The position numbers were made by a program, and so were the translations under genes. The notes under the pieces were generated by a model, which saw nothing but the letters and a program-made list of their open reading frames with translations, made no database searches and had not been told where the DNA came from. A stretch of DNA of 34,439 nt from positions 1 to 34,439 of the forward strand of contig NZ_BCNM01000039.1 of NCBI RefSeq assembly GCF_001514495.1. The letters run 5' to 3'. This DNA is from Paenibacillus pabuli NBRC 13638 (GTDB lineage Bacteria > Bacillota > Bacilli > Paenibacillales > Paenibacillaceae). Of this stretch, positions 7,071-14,314 are shown piece after piece. Position 1 is the stretch's first letter. Each line of letters opens with the position of its first letter.

Positions 7071-7269
7071 ATCTTTGTATTTTCTTTTCAAACAGCTTTG
7101 GAAATACATGTTATTCCCACGCACTGGAACAACATTTGTCGCTTGCCCTGCCGCTCATTGCGGTCTTATGAAAGGATATGCAGATCCGAACCAACTTATA
7201 CATTTTCTATAAAATATTTTGACATGCATATCCAATACCATCAAGAAAGCTCAAATTAATTGATCTAAA
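7071..7269. other. intergenic stretch without a recognised gene
   Basis: AT-rich spacer between the csp promoter and the DUF6953-like gene. It contains the 15-mer ATCCGAACCAACTTA (7184-7198), which is repeated exactly at 5-19 of the window. No clear terminator for the gene to its right was found. Confidence 0.4.
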
Positions 7270-7506
7270 CTAGGTCCACGCCCACATAAAGGCATCCCGA
7301 TCCCAAGCAATTTGACCACGGTGCAGCTTGCGGAAGGCTTTCTTCACTTCTTTGGATAAAGAAGTATTTCCATTCTCATTCACAAATACAAATTCTTCTC
7401 CAAAATGGGCCTTCACATATTCAATGGCAGCTTCCTGATGAAGCGTACCGGTGAATTTGATCTCCTGAACCATCCACTCCGCCACTTCCTGCGCTGTCTT
7501 TTCCAT
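7270..7506 (-). CDS. small conserved protein, DUF6953-like
   Basis: 78 residues, soluble, with no signal or membrane segment. The pattern is EVAEWMVQEIKFTG, then HQEAAIEYVKAHFGEEFVFVNENGN, then VKKAFRKLHRG...AWDRDAFMWAW. The middle FGEEFVFVNENGNTSLSKEVKKAFRKL recalls the DUF6953 family, of unknown function, seen from memory only. The second of two adjacent ATG codons is preferred because AGGTG is five bases before it. It stands alone between the csp region and a CPBP protease. Confidence 0.65.
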   Translation of the reverse strand: MEKTAQEVAEWMVQEIKFTGTLHQEAAIEYVKAHFGEEFVFVNENGNTSLSKEVKKAFRKLHRGQIAWDRDAFMWAWT

Positions 7507-7571
7507 CATATCACCTATTTATTTATCCATTGTACGAATGAACGGGCTTCTGATCATAAATATGCCTGTCA

Positions 7572-7614
7572 TACCGCCAGAATGAAGTATACCACGAACC
7601 CATGGCTGGCGGTA
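7572..7614. repeat. 9-bp inverted repeat between genes
   Basis: TACCGCCAG (7572-7580) and CTGGCGGTA (7606-7614) are perfect complements around a 25-base loop. It is located downstream of the CPBP gene (minus strand). There is no T-run after either arm, so it is not a typical terminator; it could be an RNA 3'-end stabiliser. Confidence 0.4.
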
Positions 7615-7646
7615 AACAGAGTTATGAAATTCGCACCCCGACTCGT

Positions 7647-8450
7647 TTAATGAACGACAGAGCCCCCGGTTGAACTCCTTTTTGATGAAGATAACTTCGT
7701 TCGAACGCTAAACGTTAACCATACGCAATAAATAACCAACACAATCAATATGAAGAGATCGTAAGGAAGTGTTCCAGTCTCCTGCTGGTCATTCCCAAGG
7801 AATTGTATCAAATTATGTATGAAATGAAACAGAATCAGCGGTACAATATTTCCATTTTTCAACATCAACAATGCGAGTGCTGCACCAAGCAGCAATGCAT
7901 AAATCAGTTGCAGAATCGTATCTGCCATACTCTGACCAGATAATGCATTCATGATATGTGTTATCGAAAATAATACACTTGAAGTTACGACTGCCGCAAC
8001 CGCACTCTTACGAAGCAACGTTTTGAAGATAAGTCCACGATAAATGGTTTCCTCCACAAAGGCGACAAGCAAGGTAAAAAAGATAAAAAAGGCGACCTTG
8101 GACAAGGTCAATTCTGTAAATCCTTTCAGCGCCAGAGTACCCAGTACAAGGAGTAGTGGAATATAATACTTTGCATGACTTGCCGGGATAGCTCTTAAAG
8201 ATCGGAATCCTATTTCTCCCCACTTGCGGCGCATAGTCAAATAGATGATGAGTACAAGAGCAATTGGAGTAAACGACATCAGCACAGGTGATGTGTAATC
8301 CAGCTGCTTCACGGTTGCAACTGCTCCTGCCGCGAATACCGCCAGCAAGAGAAGCAGTTCAATAATGACTACCGTCAGCACCGGTCTGCGCGAGGAAAAG
8401 GATTGGTTTTGCCCGGATTGCGAGATTCCCATAGATTGTACCAGCCTCAT
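7647..8450 (-). CDS. CPBP-family intramembrane metalloprotease
   Basis: Multi-pass membrane protein of 267 residues. The CPBP (Abi, Rce1-like) motifs are present: FVEETIYRG with the Glu pair and Arg (E133, E134, R138), a conserved histidine in ITHIMN (H165) and FHFIHNL (H209/H213 region). These line an intramembrane zinc site in the family. Substrates are unknown; bacterial members act in bacteriocin immunity, peptide maturation or stress signalling. The first ATG has a poor ribosome site; an ATG seven codons in (8432) is an alternative. It is monocistronic, divergent from the PAP2 gene. Confidence 0.85.
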   Translation of the reverse strand: MRLVQSMGISQSGQNQSFSSRRPVLTVVIIELLLLLAVFAAGAVATVKQLDYTSPVLMSFTPIALVLIIYLTMRRKWGEIGFRSLRAIPASHAKYYIPLLLVLGTLALKGFTELTLSKVAFFIFFTLLVAFVEETIYRGLIFKTLLRKSAVAAVVTSSVLFSITHIMNALSGQSMADTILQLIYALLLGAALALLMLKNGNIVPLILFHFIHNLIQFLGNDQQETGTLPYDLFILIVLVIYCVWLTFSVRTKLSSSKRSSTGGSVVH

Positions 8451-8728
8451 TTCGTTTTAATTCGTTGTCACACGAACTTATATGACCATGTAGTTATATC
8501 ATATCTGCAGCTGTTTCGGTATCCTATTTTGGATAAAACTATAAAAGTAACAAAAAAGAGAATTCCTCTTACAGCTTTTACCTTACAATCAGGTATGGCT
8601 CAACTGCTTATCTGTCCATTATAGTAGTAATGAAACGAATCGCTGCAGGGATACTCCTCATCTGCAACGTCTTATATATGAAGAGTTAAGATCAAACTGT
8701 GCAATGAAAATGAAATCAGGGGGATACT

Positions 8729-9400
8729 ATGAAAGCATTATTTCTGCGCTGGGGACATTTGCTGGCCATTTTATGTATACCGCTTCAAGGCTCCATTTAT
8801 GTATTGCTGGGCAGTAACACCGGAAGCGATGTCTTCTACAATTATGCCTGGATTGATACACAGATTCCTTTTATCAAAGAATTTATTTATCCATATGTCA
8901 GCTGGATGCCTATTCTGTATCTTGGATTTCTCTTTTTGGGCTTAACCAACAAATCGCTATTCTGGCGTATCCTAATTACCTATAATGTAGGTGTGATCGC
9001 AGCCAACGTCGTTTTTGCGGTCTTCCCTACTTATGTGCCGCGTCCGGAAGAGATTGGAACAGGTCTGAGCAGTGCGCTTGTACAGTTCATCTATACCAAT
9101 GATGCTCCATTCAACTGTTTTCCGAGCATACACTGTCTCACAAGCTATCTGCTCTTCATTGTTATCAATCGCCACTTGAACTTCAAACCACTGGCTCGCA
9201 TTTCCTGGTCCATATGGCTGTGGCTGATCATTGCTTCAACGGTATTTGTGAAGCAGCATTCGCTGCTGGATGTAGCAGGCGGTATTCTGTTCGCAGAAGC
9301 AGCCTACTGGGCTGTGCATGTTTTTGCTGTTCGCACAAGTTTGGCACGAAAAAAAGCCAAGCAGTCACTTACGGCTACAAATACAAGCAGTAATGCTTAA
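8729..9400 (+). CDS. PAP2-superfamily membrane phosphatase/phosphotransferase
   Basis: Integral membrane protein of 223 residues with about six hydrophobic segments. PAP2 motif 2 is FPSIHCLTS (H135) and motif 3 is STVFVKQHSLLD (H177, D181), with the usual Arg after Ser replaced by Thr. The first motif is reduced to VPRP (103-106) without the usual lysine. The PSIH form and the shape of the protein resemble the group that includes inositol-phosphoryl transferases and membrane lipid phosphatases rather than soluble acid phosphatases. An AGGGGG site precedes the ATG. It is followed by a palindromic terminator. Lipid phosphate substrate is inferred. Confidence 0.8.
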   Translation: MKALFLRWGHLLAILCIPLQGSIYVLLGSNTGSDVFYNYAWIDTQIPFIKEFIYPYVSWMPILYLGFLFLGLTNKSLFWRILITYNVGVIAANVVFAVFPTYVPRPEEIGTGLSSALVQFIYTNDAPFNCFPSIHCLTSYLLFIVINRHLNFKPLARISWSIWLWLIIASTVFVKQHSLLDVAGGILFAEAAYWAVHVFAVRTSLARKKAKQSLTATNTSSNA

Positions 9401-9452
9401 TATGGATGTATAGGGCAAAGGCAGGAAGGATTAATCCAACTGTGCTGACACC

Positions 9453-9478
9453 AAAAAGAGGGCCTAGGCCCTCTTTTT
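9453..9478. terminator. bidirectional palindromic terminator
   Basis: A perfect 26-base palindrome with AAAAAGAGGGCCT on the left and AGGCCCTCTTTTT on the right. GC core and T-runs occur on both strands. It lies between the convergent PAP2 and AraC genes. Confidence 0.85.
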
Positions 9479-9550
9479 TTACGTGAAATATGTTGATGTT
9501 TATGATAGTAAGAATAATTTCAACCACGCAATTATAGTGAGCCAAGTTCT

Positions 9551-10330
9551 TCACACGATGGGTGGACGTTCATGGAGCAAATCCGATGGAGGGCTTCCCA
9601 TTAGACGCTTGTATATCCGGTAAAAATAAGACAGGTCACGGTAACCGAGAAATTCAGCAATTTCCTGAATGGAGAGCTGTGACTCAGTAAGCAAATACAC
9701 CGCCCTTTTCATCCGTTGATCATGTACATATTGGCTGATCGTCTGATTCGTCATGCTTTTAAATAACGCGGCTGCGTAATTCGGGGTTTTACCGATCTCG
9801 TCCCCCAGTTCTTCTTTCGTAACTTTCTCCCGGTAATGCCGCTCAATGTATCGCTTCATCCGCTCGGCATGCATATGTCTCTCCGGTGGAATGACACCCC
9901 GGTCCAGTTCCCTGTTTATATAAATAAGTACTTCCATCAATAAGGCTTGGCTCATCATGACATAATAAGACGGACGCTCCTGCCATTGCTGTTGGATGGC
10001 TTTCATGCGTTCATGAATCAATTCATAACATGCGGGCTTATGTCGCAAGGCCTCACTCCGTTCCAGCGCGGGCAAACCTTGAATATGATCGCCCTGTAAT
10101 TGAACGACAATTTGTGTATGGGTTACAGTGGGAATACTCTTGCCGTAAAATGGAATGCCAGCAGGAATGAGCAGCAGCTCGCCCTTCTCCATGATCTGCT
10201 TCTCTCCGTTCACCCAATATACACATTTTCCATAAGTAACCAAGCTTAAACGCCATGTCGCCTGTGACTGTACTGCTTTTTCGTACCAACCGACACCGTT
10301 AATGTGCCGCACTTCTAATGGAGTGACCAT
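9551..10330 (-). CDS. AraC-family transcription regulator
   Basis: 259 residues: an N-terminal cupin-like sensor (about 1-130, with GELLLIPAGIPFYGKS) and a C-terminal double helix-turn-helix. The conserved parts of the latter are VTKEELGDEIGKTPNYAAALFKSMTNQTISQYVHDQRMKRA split over two helices, then SIQEIAEFLGYRDLSYFYRIYKRLMGSPPSD. Start chosen at ATG 10330, where GAGGTG precedes; an in-frame ATG four codons earlier overlaps that site. It is divergent from the pyruvate kinase gene with about 110 bases between starts, so it may control that gene or sense a sugar or its phosphate. Ligand unknown. Confidence 0.88.
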   Translation of the reverse strand: MVTPLEVRHINGVGWYEKAVQSQATWRLSLVTYGKCVYWVNGEKQIMEKGELLLIPAGIPFYGKSIPTVTHTQIVVQLQGDHIQGLPALERSEALRHKPACYELIHERMKAIQQQWQERPSYYVMMSQALLMEVLIYINRELDRGVIPPERHMHAERMKRYIERHYREKVTKEELGDEIGKTPNYAAALFKSMTNQTISQYVHDQRMKRAVYLLTESQLSIQEIAEFLGYRDLSYFYRIYKRLMGSPPSDLLHERPPIV

Positions 10331-10442
10331 AATACACCTCATTATTGGACTATATTCTAATCATTGTACTATAGTTCATACCCCGATTCGACAGAAAACG
10401 CTACAATACACATATAAGCAAACATATGAGGAGGAAAATAGC

Positions 10443-11858
10443 ATGTTGAAAACAAAAATTATTTGTACTATGGGACCTGCTTGTGACTCAATCGAATTGT
10501 TAAAAGTAATGATTCAGGAAGGGATGACTGTTGCCCGTCTGAACATGGCTCACGGTGAGCTGGAAGATCATGTTGCACGGATTAACAATATCCGCAAAGC
10601 GGCTTCCGAATTGAACACGTATGTACCGATCATGATGGATATCAAGGGACCGGAAGTTCGTATTGGCAAACTGAAAGAAGCATCCTGCCATCTGCAAGCA
10701 GGTAAAGAGCTTATCCTGACTACCGAAGAAATTCTTGGTGACGCTGAGCGTATTTCGGTAAACTATCCGGAACTGAACCTCGTTGTAAAACCTGGAGATC
10801 GTATTCTCATCGATGATGGCTTGGTAGATCTGACTGTACTGTCCGTGGAAGGATCAGATATTCACTGTAAAATCATCAGCGGCGGCATTCTAAAACCACG
10901 TAAAGGGGTTAACTTGCCAGGAATCAAGACGACATTGCCTGGTGTAACGGAACGAGACGTGATGCACATCGGATTCGGCATCGAAAACGATGTCGAAATT
11001 ATCGCTGCTTCCTTTGTTCGTAAAGGCGACGATATTCGTGAAATTCGCAGTATCCTGAAAGAACGCGGTGTAGAACATGTACAAATCATCTCCAAAATTG
11101 AAAACCAGGAAGGCATGACCAACCTGGACGATATCATCGAAGCATCTGACGGTATCATGGTAGCTCGTGGAGACCTCGGGGTTGAAGTACCGATTGAAGA
11201 CGTACCAATGATGCAAAAAGAAATGATCGATAAATGTAACCGTGCAGGTAAACCGGTTATCGTAGCAACACACATGCTGGAATCCATGCAGGTGAATCCG
11301 CGTCCAACCCGCTCCGAAGTTAGTGACGTAGCTAACGCGGTTCTTCAAGGCGCAGACGTTGTTATGTTGTCTGGTGAATCGGCAGCAGGTAAATATCCGG
11401 TACAATCCGTCCGTACGATGGCTGCTGTTGCCCGCCGTGCAGAAACGATGATTGATTACAAAGAACAATTCAACCAGAAATCCGCTCAACAAGTAGCTGA
11501 TATTACCGAAGTTATCAGTCAGGGAGCAGTTAGTTCTTCCCTCGTCCTGAATGCCAAAGCGATCATCACTTCTACCGAGAGTGGATTTACGGCGCGTATG
11601 ATCTCCAAATATCGTCCGAAAGCACCGATCATCGCGGTTACACAGCACCAAGAAGTACTCGCTAAAATCTGTCTTCTCTCCGGTGTCATTCCGGTCATGG
11701 GCGACAAGGTAACAACGACAGATGAAATGTTCGAATCTGCTACACGCAATGCCATCAAAACCGGTTATATCGAAAAAGGGGACATCATCGTCTTGTCCGC
11801 TGGCGTACCGATTGGTCAATCCGGCAACACCAACCTGATCAAAGTTCAACAAGTATAA
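10443..11858 (+). CDS. pyk: pyruvate kinase, short divergent form
   Basis: Makes pyruvate and ATP from phosphoenolpyruvate and ADP. 471 residues, the core length; it lacks the extra C-terminal PEP-utiliser-like domain of the ~585-residue Bacillus enzyme. Catalytic parts are seen: ARLNMAHG (31-38), MDIKGPEVR (65-73), SKIENQEG with the catalytic lysine, MVARGDLG and VATHMLESM. Oddities: the usual NFSHG is NMAHG, so the potassium-binding serine is alanine (A36). DTKGPE is DIKGPE (I67), and ATQMLES is ATHMLES. E71, which marks potassium-dependent enzymes, is kept. The start has GAGGAGG. An upstream in-frame extension has no ribosome site. It is probably a second, specialised isozyme beside the AraC gene. 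Confidence 0.92.
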   Translation: MLKTKIICTMGPACDSIELLKVMIQEGMTVARLNMAHGELEDHVARINNIRKAASELNTYVPIMMDIKGPEVRIGKLKEASCHLQAGKELILTTEEILGDAERISVNYPELNLVVKPGDRILIDDGLVDLTVLSVEGSDIHCKIISGGILKPRKGVNLPGIKTTLPGVTERDVMHIGFGIENDVEIIAASFVRKGDDIREIRSILKERGVEHVQIISKIENQEGMTNLDDIIEASDGIMVARGDLGVEVPIEDVPMMQKEMIDKCNRAGKPVIVATHMLESMQVNPRPTRSEVSDVANAVLQGADVVMLSGESAAGKYPVQSVRTMAAVARRAETMIDYKEQFNQKSAQQVADITEVISQGAVSSSLVLNAKAIITSTESGFTARMISKYRPKAPIIAVTQHQEVLAKICLLSGVIPVMGDKVTTTDEMFESATRNAIKTGYIEKGDIIVLSAGVPIGQSGNTNLIKVQQV

Positions 11859-11897
11859 TTCCAACTTGTGGAAGTTCAGATATAGCCTGAAAATACA

Positions 11898-11936
11898 AAA
11901 ATCCACCGAGAGCAGAAATGTGTCTCGGTGGATTTT
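11898..11936. terminator. bidirectional terminator after pyk
   Basis: A 14-bp perfect stem AAAATCCACCGAGA/TCTCGGTGGATTTT (11898-11911 with 11923-11936), an 11-base loop and T-runs on both strands. It serves the convergent pyk and chemoreceptor genes. Confidence 0.9.
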
Positions 11937-11943
11937 TTACGTA

Positions 11944-13470
11944 CTACATATTCCGTGAATAGTTGACCAAATCCTGCGCCATCATATTGATCTCATCCAT
12001 CGAGGCGTTGACCTGCTGTGTTAGAGCAGCCTGATTCTGTGTCAGTGTGGACATGTTTCCAATGTGATCAAGAATCTGATCAATGAATGCCTTCATTGCC
12101 TGCATACTATCTTCAATATTGACGGTAGCCTGTGAGCTATGATCAGCCAACTTCCGCACCTCTCCGGCAACAACGCCAAAACCGAGACCAAGTTCGCCTG
12201 CTCTGGCTGCTTCGATCGCTGCATTTAGACCAAGCAGATTGGTTTGGCTGGCAATTTCCCGAATAAACGCTGTGATGTTTTGGGTATCATCTGCACTGCT
12301 CTTCACCTGAATGGCTGCATCTGCAGATAACTCTTGCGCCGTAACCAGTTCCTGAGCCTGATCCGTAATCGAGTTGATTCCACGCACCATCTCACCGATG
12401 GATTCGGATAACAGTTTCGTTTTCTGATTCATCGCTTCAACGATCTGTTCCTTATTCTTCTCATGTGTCACATCACGGATGGTTCCTGCTACACGGAGCG
12501 GTACTCCGTTACTATCCCGAACCGTCTCACCGCCTGCATGATACCAGCGATACTCCCCATTTTTACGTTGAAGACGGTAATCCAGATCATACGGTGTTCG
12601 TCCACTGTAATCATTCATGTGTTTGGCAAATTCATTGATGGTCCGGTCATGGTCTTCCGGGTGAAGACGGCTGCTCCAACTACTGAATACATTGGGAAAG
12701 TCCTTCTCATCTGTAAACCCAAGTTCCCGGCGGAACTGCGGAGACCACCAGAATTCATTATTCGGATTAACCACATCTCCGGCAACAACGGTCATATCCC
12801 ACGGCGCTTCCACCAATGCACGATTTACCAGGTCATAACGGGTAACAAGTGCTTCCAGTTCATCGGATTTGCTCTTCTCGTCATGGATATCAAACATGAT
12901 TCCCAGAAGTTTAACCGGAACACCATCTTCATTCCTGACAACTTGTCCCAGACAACGAAACCAGCGTACTTCCCCGCTCTTCGTAATCATTCGGCTTGTT
13001 ACGTTGTATGCGGTCTTCTCAGATCCATTAACGTTTCTCGTAATCTCCTGCACCAGCTGTGGTCTGTCATCAGGATGGATTGATTTGGCCCAGCTTGCAA
13101 AAAGATCGGGGTAATCCTTCGTGTCACTGAAGCCTAACATCTGGCGGAATTCTTTGGAAAAAGCAATGATATTATTGCCATCCAGAGGATCTCCTGCAAC
13201 AATTTCGGACTCCCAGAGTCCGATGTTTAATGCCTGATTCAGCATATTGAGACGCATTTCAGCTGCTTCATTTTGCTGCTTCAGAATATGTACGGCTTTA
13301 TTCATGTTATGTGCAATTTCTTCGGCTTCCTGCAAATTATCGTTCGATTCCAGCGGATTGGTATATATCCCTTGCTCTGCGTCTTCGACCAGTTTACGAC
13401 TGTATTCCAATAATTGTTGAAGCGAGCCCGAAGGGGCTGGCTTCATCTTTTGGGTGCTTTTACGAAACAT
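11944..13470 (-). CDS. soluble PAS-PAS methyl-accepting chemotaxis protein
   Basis: 508 residues with no membrane segment. It has an N-terminal coiled region (to about 95), then two PAS domains that look like internal duplicates. Each has VAGD....N, a F(R)..LGF.D.KD(Y/F)P..F.SW...(I/L)HP(D/E)D block and a W(F/Y)R(C/H) followed by a V..GVP(V/L) element, typical of the PAS_3 fold. The C-terminal third is a short MCP signalling hairpin with tip QTNLLGLNAAIEAARAGE and GFGVVAGEVRKLA; the usual LALNA and GFAVVA each have Gly in place of Ala. It would signal through CheA/CheW from the cytoplasm. Start chosen at ATG 13470 because AGAGGAG lies eight bases upstream; a farther ATG (13521) lacks a ribosome site. 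Confidence 0.88.
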   Translation of the reverse strand: MFRKSTQKMKPAPSGSLQQLLEYSRKLVEDAEQGIYTNPLESNDNLQEAEEIAHNMNKAVHILKQQNEAAEMRLNMLNQALNIGLWESEIVAGDPLDGNNIIAFSKEFRQMLGFSDTKDYPDLFASWAKSIHPDDRPQLVQEITRNVNGSEKTAYNVTSRMITKSGEVRWFRCLGQVVRNEDGVPVKLLGIMFDIHDEKSKSDELEALVTRYDLVNRALVEAPWDMTVVAGDVVNPNNEFWWSPQFRRELGFTDEKDFPNVFSSWSSRLHPEDHDRTINEFAKHMNDYSGRTPYDLDYRLQRKNGEYRWYHAGGETVRDSNGVPLRVAGTIRDVTHEKNKEQIVEAMNQKTKLLSESIGEMVRGINSITDQAQELVTAQELSADAAIQVKSSADDTQNITAFIREIASQTNLLGLNAAIEAARAGELGLGFGVVAGEVRKLADHSSQATVNIEDSMQAMKAFIDQILDHIGNMSTLTQNQAALTQQVNASMDEINMMAQDLVNYSRNM

Positions 13471-13564
13471 CTCCATTTCTCCTCTAAAGTCATTTCTATA
13501 TATTTCGACATAATCAGACATTAATTGTAGAGGACTTTCATTTATTTATGAAACGAACACCAAT

Positions 13565-13583
13565 AAGCGCCGAATCGGCGCTT
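13565..13583 (-). terminator. hairpin downstream of the SRPBCC gene
   Basis: An 8-bp GC-rich perfect stem AAGCGCCG/CGGCGCTT with loop AAT. The T-run is weak (TTATTGG on the minus strand). It lies about 55 bases past the SRPBCC stop codon and before the chemoreceptor start, so it probably ends the SRPBCC transcript. Confidence 0.55.
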
Positions 13584-13638
13584 GTTCATGTGGTTATGCT
13601 GCTATATTTATATTCTTTCGATTGAAAAACCAGGCACT

Positions 13639-14088
13639 TTACCAGCCGAAATTCAGCGTTTTTCCTGTCTCTGCCCAAGTCTTGATACTGCTCAATATCA
13701 TCCACCAGCTACTCTGTGCATTCGCAAATGATGGATGGTTGTCCGTAAATTGATCATTGATCAATGTCAACTTCGTACAGTCCCCTACCGTTTCCAGCTG
13801 GAATACCACTCGAGACTGAAGCTCGCTGTGATTGGCATGATAGGAAGGTCCAGGGTGTTCAAGGTAACTTAACGTAGATAAAGGTTCGAATTCTAAGATA
13901 TCACCGTATACATGGACCGTCTCAGCACCGTCATTCCCAGGCCCTACATAGGCGAAAGGCTGACCCGGTTGAAAATTGGAACGAAGTTCGCTGCCAAAAA
14001 AACTGCTGCGTGTTCCATCTGGTGAAATCAGGGCATTCCACACATCTTCCCGCCCGGCATTAATATAGAACTCGTATTTTAAATCCAT
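13639..14088 (-). CDS. SRPBCC / AHSA1-type protein
   Basis: 149 residues. It opens with MDLKYEFYINAGREDVWNALISPDGTRSSFFG, the START-like fold typical of activator-of-Hsp90 (AHSA1) domain proteins, and ends with a TKLTLINDQF strand and a helical WWMILSSIKTWAETG segment. This family binds small hydrophobic ligands or acts as unknown stress proteins. Start chosen at ATG 14088, preceded by AAGGGAG; the open frame extends 40 codons further but without a ribosome site. It is monocistronic, divergent from the SLH protein gene. Confidence 0.8.
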   Translation of the reverse strand: MDLKYEFYINAGREDVWNALISPDGTRSSFFGSELRSNFQPGQPFAYVGPGNDGAETVHVYGDILEFEPLSTLSYLEHPGPSYHANHSELQSRVVFQLETVGDCTKLTLINDQFTDNHPSFANAQSSWWMILSSIKTWAETGKTLNFGW

Positions 14089-14314
14089 GAACTCACTCCC
14101 TTTAGGTGTTGTATTGAAGGTATAGCTGACACTTGCTTGCAACACTATCCTATCGTTATACCCCAAATCTCGTATTGTAAAAACGCGACAACAGGAAGAA
14201 TTCAACAAAAATGATATTGTGAGAAAGTATTTTTCGTATTATGATTAACAGGACTTTAGATGTATTATTTAACCATTAATGAGTAAATAGTCTTATTTTT
14301 AAGGAGGATTTTCA

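Noticed and set aside
7090..7130. Imperfect palindrome GGAAATACATGTTATTCC in the spacer right of the csp promoter.
   Set aside because: Two mismatches and no link to a promoter; likely chance in AT-rich DNA.
5..7198. The 15-mer ATCCGAACCAACTTA occurs at 5-19 and again at 7184-7198, both between genes.
   Set aside because: About one such match is expected by chance in a window of this size, and the flanks do not align, so it is not claimed as a repeat family.
10390..10403. cre-like sequence AGAAAACGCTACAA in front of pyk.
   Set aside because: Two mismatches at key positions of the CcpA consensus; not convincing.
10890..11906. Long open frame of 338 codons on the strand opposite pyk.
   Set aside because: It lies wholly antisense to a well-supported pyruvate kinase, has Cys/Phe/His-rich composition unlike a real protein, and no ribosome site.
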